Shown here: positions 58,919 to 64,000 of the stretch, in pieces
How the letters are laid out: every line of letters begins with the position of its first letter
Numbering within the stretch: the first letter of the stretch is position 1
Source of the DNA: Rubrivivax sp.
GTDB lineage: Bacteria; Pseudomonadota; Gammaproteobacteria; Burkholderiales; Burkholderiaceae_C
DNA: 64,000 nt
Assembly: GCA_018780805.1 (NCBI GenBank)
Contig: JADMJD010000112.1
Location: forward strand, 1 to 64,000
Direction: 5' to 3'
The notes under the pieces: model-generated
What the model was told of the DNA's origin: nothing
Databases searched by the model: none
The model's input: only the letters and a program-made list of their open reading frames with translations
Position numbers and translations under genes: made by a program

Positions 58919-59308
58919 TCATTTCAGGATAGACAACAAGGCGGTTTGCAGCGGCTGACCGGGCCGCAGGCCCAGGGCCGCCGCCGCGGCGTTCACGTGC
59001 GAGATGTGGCCGGCACCCCAGGTGTCGAGCGCGTCACCGATGCGCGCCGAATCGTGCGCCACCGCCACGGCGGCCGTGCCCGCGGCCTGCAGCAGCGCGA
59101 GGCCGGCAATGCCCGCCCCGTCCTTGCCGACACCGGCATCGTTGAACACCGCGCCGGCCAGCGGCAGCGCCAGCGCATAGGCCGCCGCACTGGTGCCGCC
59201 ATGCGAGCCGCTCACGGCCCAGACACCGGCATCGGCCGCGGTCAGCTGCGTGATGCTGTCGATCAGCAGCACGCCCGGCACGGCGGTTTCGCGGTGCTGG
59301 CCACTCAT
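58919..59308 (-). CDS. Conserved hypothetical protein with GSHGG motif
   Basis: This 129-residue soluble protein has glycine-rich loops VSGSHGGTSAAAYAL and FNDAGVGKDGAG, then alternating hydrophobic strands and helices, suggesting a small Rossmann-like or nucleoside-binding fold: LLIDSITQLTAADAG at the start, AVAVAHDSARIGDALDTWGAG near the end. I recall similar unnamed proteins in Burkholderiales but no function. It sits between small-peptide copies 3 and 4, convergent with copy 3. Confidence 0.65.
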   Translation of the reverse strand: MSGQHRETAVPGVLLIDSITQLTAADAGVWAVSGSHGGTSAAAYALALPLAGAVFNDAGVGKDGAGIAGLALLQAAGTAAVAVAHDSARIGDALDTWGAGHISHVNAAAAALGLRPGQPLQTALLSILK

Positions 59309-59446
59309 GGCACCGGCCCGTTCATCGCCGCCGTTGGCGCTTCAGCGCGCCACGCTGACCATTCATCGCAGCGCGCTGGAAGCGCAGGCCGCACACGCCG
59401 ATCATTCATCCATCGCCACACCGAACCCACCGCACAGGAGCCCACC

Positions 59447-59596
59447 ATGACCACCCCCCGCACCGCCCGCTTCGTCTCTTTTGCCCTGTCCCTGATCATG
59501 ACGCTGACGATCTTCTCCAGCGTCACCAGCCTGTCATCGCCGGAGCATGCCGGCCAGCTGCTGGTGCGTGTGAACAGCGAAACGCCGCGCGTGTGA
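59447..59596 (+). CDS. Small one-helix peptide, copy 4, diverged (49 aa)
   Basis: This 49-residue peptide (ATG 59447, CAGGAG upstream) is a distant paralogue of copies 1-3: same length and layout, with FALSLIMTLTIFSSVTSLSS as the helix and P-x-H-x-G-x-LLV after it. The shared skeleton SVTSL..P.H.G.LLV marks the positions under selection. Its upstream region lacks the TGAAC arm but keeps several TTCATC elements. It has its own, different terminator. Confidence 0.75.
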   Translation: MTTPRTARFVSFALSLIMTLTIFSSVTSLSSPEHAGQLLVRVNSETPRV

Positions 59597-59620
59597 ACAC
59601 GGTTCGGCGTGTCGCGAAAC

Positions 59621-59645
59621 AAGGGGCCCCGCGGGGCCCCTTTTT
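59621..59645 (+). terminator. Terminator of peptide copy 4
   Basis: AAGGGGCCCC-GC-GGGGCCCCTTTTT is a 10-bp stem followed by a T-run, 25 nt past the stop. Confidence 0.9.
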
Positions 59646-59657
59646 CATGCGCGCCGT

Positions 59658-61004
59658 TCAAACGCGGAAGAGCTGTTCCATCTCGCGCCGCAGCGCATAG
59701 GCGCGGGTGGTGGTGTCCATCGCCACGTCGTCCCAGGTCAGGCTCTGGCCTTGTTTCACCGGCCGCAGCAGCTTGACGTCGTGCGCCAGGCCCAGCGGCA
59801 GGCCGCCCATCGCGGCACTGGTGGTGGCCGGCAGCAGCTTGCCCCAGACGCAGTAACCACCTTCACCGTCGAGCACTTCGCCCGGCTGCAGGTCGCGTTT
59901 GGCGGTGGCCACCACGTCGGCGTTCCATTGCGAAGCGGCACCGGTGTGTTCACCGCGCAGCGCAACGCTGGCGACACTGAAGCCCACCTCCAGCCCGATC
60001 AGATGCCAGCGTTTGTAGAGCGTGAAATAACGCCCGCTCGGGTCGGTGTGCGCGTTGTATTCCTCGAAGCAGTTTTTGACGTAATCGGTCTCGGCTTCGA
60101 CCGTGACCCACACACCCATGCGGATGTCGTACGGGATCACGCGGCCATCGGTCTCCAGGCTGCTGATGACCTCGACCATGCCCTTTTTTTCGAGAACGCC
60201 GCCTTCGCTGCGCGGGCGAGTGACACGCGGGATGTCGGCCACGCTGGCCGGTGGGTAGAGCAGGCCGTTGCTGGGCACCGCCAGGCCGGTGGCGTTGGCC
60301 ACGGCCGTGCTTTCGATGCTGGGTTTGGAGCCGTCGAGGAAGCTGTTGAACATCTTCGGGTTCAGCCCGCCGCGTGTGGCCTGCTCGGGCGTGAGGCCGT
60401 AGTAGCCCCAGACCGTCTCGGGTGTGCTCTGCGCAAAGTGCGGCAGCCACTTGTGGCCACGCCCGGCGGCCACGACCGGAAACCCGCAGGTGCGCGCCCA
60501 GTCCACCAGGTCGCAGATCAGCGCCGGCTGGTCGCCGAAGGCCAGCGAGTACACAACACCCGCCTCCTGCGCGCGCCGCGCCAGCAACGGGCCGCAGAAG
60601 GCATCGGCCTCCACCGTGACGTTGACCACGTGTTTGCGCTGCGTGAAGGCTTCCAGGCAGTGGTCCACTGCGGCGATGGGGTGGCCGGTGCATTCGACGA
60701 TCACATCGATGGCCGGGTGCCGCACCAGCGCCAGCCAGTCGTCACCCACGTGTGTGCGGCCGTCCTTCAGCGCGGCGTCCAGGCTGGGCGCCTGGATGCG
60801 CTCGGCAGCCCAACCCACACGCGCCAGGTTGCGGCAGGCGGCCTCGGGGTTGAGGTCGGCGATGCCGACCAGGTGCACACCGGGTGTGCGCGGGATCTGG
60901 GCCAGGTACATGCTGCCGAACTTGCCGGCGCCGATCAGGCCCACGCGGATGGGCCGGCCCTCGGCGGCGCGCTGCTGCAGCTTGGCGTAGAGGGGCGTGC
61001 TCAT
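59658..61004 (-). CDS. Homoserine dehydrogenase-like oxidoreductase with SAF domain
   Basis: This 448-residue NAD(P)-dependent oxidoreductase has a Rossmann fold (VGLIGAGKFGSMYLAQI), VECTGHPIAAVDH and a C-terminal SAF domain (about residues 360-430, AKRDLQPGEVLDGEGGYCVWGKL in part). This composition is that of the predicted homoserine dehydrogenases with SAF domain, some of which act in sugar-acid or branched carbohydrate catabolism. It overlaps the PhyH dioxygenase gene by ATGA. The substrate is unknown. Confidence 0.88.
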   Translation of the reverse strand: MSTPLYAKLQQRAAEGRPIRVGLIGAGKFGSMYLAQIPRTPGVHLVGIADLNPEAACRNLARVGWAAERIQAPSLDAALKDGRTHVGDDWLALVRHPAIDVIVECTGHPIAAVDHCLEAFTQRKHVVNVTVEADAFCGPLLARRAQEAGVVYSLAFGDQPALICDLVDWARTCGFPVVAAGRGHKWLPHFAQSTPETVWGYYGLTPEQATRGGLNPKMFNSFLDGSKPSIESTAVANATGLAVPSNGLLYPPASVADIPRVTRPRSEGGVLEKKGMVEVISSLETDGRVIPYDIRMGVWVTVEAETDYVKNCFEEYNAHTDPSGRYFTLYKRWHLIGLEVGFSVASVALRGEHTGAASQWNADVVATAKRDLQPGEVLDGEGGYCVWGKLLPATTSAAMGGLPLGLAHDVKLLRPVKQGQSLTWDDVAMDTTTRAYALRREMEQLFRV

Positions 61005-61873
61005 TTGGCGAAGCTCAGTTCATCGAGGGAGGTTTCCAGCGCGCGGGCCGGCATGCCGTCGCGCCAGGGCAGATCGACGGCCACGTTGCTCAGCAGGCAG
61101 TCATCGGGCAGGCAGGGGATGGCGTCGAATTCGCGGTGTGCGATGTACTCCGGCCGCTTGAAGCGCCGGATGTGGTTGCTCACCGCACACAGGCTCAGGT
61201 AGACGCTGACGCGGTTCCAGGGGCTCAGGTTGCTGGTGGAGGCATGCACCAGGCAGCTGTGGAACAGGATCATCGACCCGGCCGGGCCCTTGGGCGAGAC
61301 GATGCCGCCTTGTTTGCCGCCGGCCCGCTCGACCAGCTGCGTGATCAGCGCGTTGTCCACCGTCCACAGCGGGTAACTGGTGGTGCTGAGGTCGTGTTGG
61401 GCATCCACGACACCCTTCTTGTGGCTGCCGGGGATGAACATCAGCGGGCCGTTGAACTCATTGACGTCGTCCAGAAAGATGGCGACGTTCATGGCCCGCT
61501 CGGTGGGCATCAGGTCGTCGTTTTTCCAGGTGCCGTAGTCCTGGTGCCACTGCCAGACATCCCCTTCGAAGGCCATCTTGCCGTTGATCTTGAACTGGTG
61601 CATGTAGAGCTCTTCGCCCAACAGATCCTGCACTGGCTCCACCATGCGCGGGTGGCGGGCCAGCTTGGCATAGGGCTCGCTGTACAGGTGCGCGGCGAAG
61701 TTGGTGCGCACGGCGTCACTGCCCTTCTCTCGCACGTTGTAGGCCTCGCGCCGGGCGTACAGCGCCGGCACGGCCGCGTTCAGCGTGGCCACCTCGTCGG
61801 GCGTGAACAGCGAGGGGAAAAACAGGTAACCGTCGCGCTGAAACTGCGCGTGTTGTTCGGGGGTCAGTTTCAT
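61001..61873 (-). CDS. Phytanoyl-CoA dioxygenase (PhyH) family protein
   Basis: This 290-residue iron/2-oxoglutarate dioxygenase shows the His-x-Asp in WHQDYGTW, the distal His in FHSCLVHASTSNLSPWNR, and an Arg soon after for 2-oxoglutarate. Family members hydroxylate small metabolites (phytanoyl-CoA, ectoine, phosphonates). It is coupled on both sides: ATGA overlap with the SAF dehydrogenase and with the upstream GntR gene. A two-step hydroxylation-oxidation of one catabolic substrate is the likely purpose. Confidence 0.9.
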   Translation of the reverse strand: MKLTPEQHAQFQRDGYLFFPSLFTPDEVATLNAAVPALYARREAYNVREKGSDAVRTNFAAHLYSEPYAKLARHPRMVEPVQDLLGEELYMHQFKINGKMAFEGDVWQWHQDYGTWKNDDLMPTERAMNVAIFLDDVNEFNGPLMFIPGSHKKGVVDAQHDLSTTSYPLWTVDNALITQLVERAGGKQGGIVSPKGPAGSMILFHSCLVHASTSNLSPWNRVSVYLSLCAVSNHIRRFKRPEYIAHREFDAIPCLPDDCLLSNVAVDLPWRDGMPARALETSLDELSFAK

Positions 61874-62550
61874 GCTTTGTCTCCGGCGTTGGCGGGCAGC
61901 GCATCAAGCGCGCGGCCCAGGTGGTGGCTGGCGTCGTCGCCATGGCGGCGCGCCAGATCGGCGGCCAGGTCGGCATCACCCGCGGCAACGGCCTCGGCGA
62001 TGGCGGTGTGTTCGTCCCACACGGTGCGGCGCGCGGCGCCAGCCTGCAGCACGGCGCCCATGGCGCGGCGGATCTGGCACCAGTGCGGCGCCGCGCTGCG
62101 TTCGATCAGCGGGTTGCCGCTGGCTGCGTAGAGTGCGCGGTGGAAGGCCAGGTCGGCGTCGATCATCGCCATCACGTCGCGGCCCTTTGCGGCGGCCCGG
62201 CCGGCTTTCAGCAGCGCGGGGGGCAGCACGGCCCGGCGCTGCGCCGCCAGGCGCGCGGCCAGCGCATCGAGCGCACCGCGCACCGCGTAGACCTGGGCGA
62301 TGCCGGCGGCGGACAGCGCCGCCACCTGCAAGCCGCGGCCCGGTGCGTCCTGCACCAGGCCGTCGGCCTTCAGCAGGCGCAGCGCCTGCAGCACCGGCTG
62401 GCGAGACACGGCCAGGCGTTCCGCCAGGTCCTCCTGCGTGATGCGTTGACCGGGGGCGAGTGCGCCGCTGGCGATGGCATCCACCAGGGCGCGGTAGACC
62501 TGGTCGACCAGGCCGGGCGCAGCGGCGATGCGGTGCAGTTCGGTGGCCAT
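61870..62550 (-). CDS. GntR-family regulator, FCD (FadR-like) type
   Basis: This 226-residue repressor starts at ATG 62550, with GGAG inside an adjacent dyad. The N-terminal winged helix is QRITQEDLAERLAVSRQPVLQALRLL. The C-terminal FCD domain has the metal/ligand-binding Asp and His residues in DADLAFHRALYAASGN and WDEHTAIAEAV. It is the first gene of the operon with PhyH and the SAF dehydrogenase, so it probably represses its own operon until the substrate binds. Confidence 0.92.
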   Translation of the reverse strand: MATELHRIAAAPGLVDQVYRALVDAIASGALAPGQRITQEDLAERLAVSRQPVLQALRLLKADGLVQDAPGRGLQVAALSAAGIAQVYAVRGALDALAARLAAQRRAVLPPALLKAGRAAAKGRDVMAMIDADLAFHRALYAASGNPLIERSAAPHWCQIRRAMGAVLQAGAARRTVWDEHTAIAEAVAAGDADLAADLARRHGDDASHHLGRALDALPANAGDKA

Positions 62551-62554
62551 GGGC

Positions 62555-62573
62555 TCTGTACTCCGTATACAGA
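62555..62573. promoter_or_regulatory. Operator-like dyad TCTGTA-N7-TACAGA
   Basis: A perfect 6-bp inverted repeat with 7-bp spacer begins 5 bp before the GntR start and covers its Shine-Dalgarno (GGAG). Position and symmetry suit autorepression by the FadR-like protein. Confidence 0.65.
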
Positions 62574-62712
62574 CCATAGGCGAACACTGCCCTTGCAGCC
62601 CCCGTGCTTTCCCGCAGCCCGGTGTAAGGACGGCCGCGACCGAACGACGCAGCCTCTGACCGGTTCACCGAGCCGGCCTGAAAAGCCTCAACCCCCCACA
62701 GGAGTTCCCACC

Positions 62713-63000
62713 ATGACCCGTTCCAACCCCGCCCTGGCCGCCGCTGCAGCGATGTTTGCGTTGTCCACCGCCGCATTCGCCGCCACCCCGCCGGCTGGCA
62801 GCAGCGGCCTGGCCGTGGCCGCCACCGACAAGGTGCACTGTTACGGCCTGCACAGCTGCAAGGGCAACGCCGATTGCAAGACCACGGAAAACGCCTGCAA
62901 GGGCCAGAACGCCTGCAAGGGCCACAGCTTCAAGGGTGTGGCCGCGGCCGAGTGCCTGAGCAAGGGCGGCACCATCGGTGACCTGGTTGCCAAGAAGTGA
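62713..63000 (+). CDS. bufA: Bufferin-type metallophore precursor (BufA2-like)
   Basis: This 95-residue precursor (ATG 62713, AGGAG upstream) has a cleavable signal peptide ([15 protein letters not shown]) and a Cys-rich core [29 protein letters not shown] (in part) with six Cys in all. In bufferins, Cys residues are converted by the MNIO enzyme to thiooxazole/5-thiooxazole groups that bind copper in the periplasm. The MNIO gene follows 4 bp later. An upstream in-frame extension is antisense to GntR and is not real. Confidence 0.9.
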   Translation: MTRSNPALAAAAAMFALSTAAFAATPPAGSSGLAVAATDKVHCYGLHSCKGNADCKTTENACKGQNACKGHSFKGVAAAECLSKGGTIGDLVAKK

Positions 63001-63004
63001 CCTG

Positions 63005-63811
63005 ATGTCCGGGATCTTCGGCCTGGGCCTGCGCACGGCGCATTACCGCGACTTCCTCGCGGACGAGGCGCCCGCGGTGGACTGGCTGGAGATCCTGTCC
63101 GACAACTACCTGGTGCCCGGCGGCAAGCCGCTGGTGATGCTGGACAACATCCGCGCGCGTTACCCGATGGCCATGCACGGCGTGGCCATGTCGCTGGGCA
63201 GCGTCGCGGGGCCGGATGCGCAGTACCTGCGCGACATCGCCGCGCTCGCACGGCGCGTGCAGCCGCTGTGGGTGTCGGACCATCTGTGCTGGACCGGTGT
63301 GCACGGCCGCCAGCTGCACGACCTGATGCCCCTGCCCTACACCGACGAAGCACTCGCCGTCGTGGTGCAAAACGTCAAACGAGTGCAGGACGCGCTGGGC
63401 CAGCGCATCCTGGTGGAAAACGTCTCCAGCTACCTCGAATTCAGCGCTTCGACGATGAGCGAAGCGCAGTTCCTGCACCACCTGTGCGAAGAAGCCGATT
63501 GCGAGCTGCTGCTGGACCTGAACAATGTGCACGTCAGCGCCGTCAACCACGGTTTTGACGCGGCCGAATTCCTGCGCGGCATCCCGCGCGGCCGCGTGCG
63601 GCAAATCCACCTGGCCGGCCACACCGACCATGGCGACCATTTGATCGACACGCACGACCACCCCGTGGCCGACCCGGTGTGGGCGCTGTACCGGCAGGCA
63701 CTGGCCCGCTTTGGCCCGGTGCACACCATGATCGAACGCGACGACCACATCCCGCCGCTGCCCGAGCTGCTGGCGGAGTTGGACATCGCCCGCCGCATGG
63801 TGGCGGCGTGA
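63005..63811 (+). CDS. bufB: MNIO-family (DUF692) peptide-modifying enzyme
   Basis: This 268-residue multinuclear non-heme iron oxygenase (ATG 63005) is a TIM barrel with many metal-binding residues: [61 protein letters not shown] and [11 protein letters not shown]. It would oxidise core cysteines of the BufA peptide. The stop overlaps the next gene (GTGA). Confidence 0.93.
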   Translation: MSGIFGLGLRTAHYRDFLADEAPAVDWLEILSDNYLVPGGKPLVMLDNIRARYPMAMHGVAMSLGSVAGPDAQYLRDIAALARRVQPLWVSDHLCWTGVHGRQLHDLMPLPYTDEALAVVVQNVKRVQDALGQRILVENVSSYLEFSASTMSEAQFLHHLCEEADCELLLDLNNVHVSAVNHGFDAAEFLRGIPRGRVRQIHLAGHTDHGDHLIDTHDHPVADPVWALYRQALARFGPVHTMIERDDHIPPLPELLAELDIARRMVAA

Positions 63812-64000
63812 GTGCCTTGCTCGCGCTGCAGACGGCGCTGCAGCAGCATGTGCTGGACGCTGCCGAAGGCATCCGTGCGGCGATCGCGCCAGGCCCCGGC
63901 ATCGCGGTGGACCGCCGGCTGCAGATCTACCACCACGCCTACCGCGCACGCCTGGTCGAGACCCTGGCCGACACCTTCGGCCACACCGCCAGCTACCTGG
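63808..64000 (+). CDS. bufC: DUF2063 (BufC-like) partner protein, N-terminal part (3' truncated by window)
   Basis: The frame opens at GTG 63808, overlapping the bufB stop (GTGA), and runs off the window after 64 residues. [21 protein letters not shown] is the conserved opening of the DUF2063 putative DNA-binding fold, found in MNIO partner proteins that recognise the precursor peptide. It completes a bufABC operon for copper handling. Confidence 0.88.
   Translation, partial: MSALLALQTALQQHVLDAAEGIRAAIAPGPGIAVDRRLQIYHHAYRARLVETLADTFGHTASYL

Larger units (their letters stand above)
58591..58927 (+). repeat. Cassette copy 3
   Basis: This is the third near-identical unit. It begins 6 bp after the serine hydrolase stop. 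Its last bases (ATTTCAGGA) encode the final codons and stop of the convergent gene at 58919. Confidence 0.85.

Overview
The window looks like chromosomal DNA of a high-GC betaproteobacterium of the order Burkholderiales (Rubrivivax/Leptothrix/Ideonella-like or Comamonadaceae-like). The evidence is strong GC bias at third codon positions, PEP-CTERM proteins with a PrsT-type TPR protein, a complete Nit1C cluster, a bufferin operon, and many ATGA/GTGA start-stop overlaps. I see no rRNA, tRNA, CRISPR array, phage or transposase gene. Genes sit on both strands in short operons.

Region by region: 1-4009 (+) holds the end of an RND efflux permease, a DUF2892 protein, a CsoR-like repressor, an OsmC-like protein and a TDT/SLAC1-type transporter. 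4002-8561 (-) is a LuxR-type regulator, a double-glycine-leader peptide with four LPRGTW hexapeptides, an HlyD-type adaptor and a C39-peptidase ABC exporter. This is a peptide production and secretion locus that I do not recognise from the literature. 9135-12531 (-) is a NatAB-like ABC exporter with a secreted peptidase-like hydrolase. 12664-18162 contains a thioredoxin-domain protein, PrsT and a PEP-CTERM surface protein. 18280-24200 is mostly housekeeping or unassigned genes (pirin, DUF427, DUF4397, NnrU, MaoC, PotF, DUF924).

24208-27594 (-) pairs glutathione-dependent formaldehyde detoxification with a MocR regulator. Divergent from it, 27920-34640 (+) is the whole eight-gene Nit1C nitrilase cluster. 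Six TTGATCG repeats lie in the 325-bp gap between them. 34678-38310 (-) is a DUF4956/VTC/porin/phytase-like operon suggesting phosphate or polyphosphate handling. 38405-42665 (-) has a hydrolase, an ABC exporter with degenerate ATPase motifs, a DUF1611 protein and a lipoprotein.

42842-53597 (+) is a tandemly duplicated module: small cytosolic protein, TPR-CHAT caspase-like protease, secreted subtilisin. One ECF sigma factor lies between the two copies, and a secreted protein of unknown function follows. Five matching bipartite promoters (GTAT, 18-19 nt, CTC[A/T]GT) precede the transcription units, so I infer a single local sigma regulon coupling CHAT proteases to exported subtilisins.

53726-59645 carries an MBL-fold hydrolase, a PEP-CTERM protein, a methyltransferase and a serine hydrolase. 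Among them are four copies of a 47-49 residue one-helix peptide gene; three of these sit in a near-identical cassette with its own operator-like dyad and terminator. 59658-62550 (-) is a PhyH dioxygenase, a SAF-domain dehydrogenase and a GntR regulator. 62713-64000 (+) is a bufABC copper-bufferin operon cut by the window edge.
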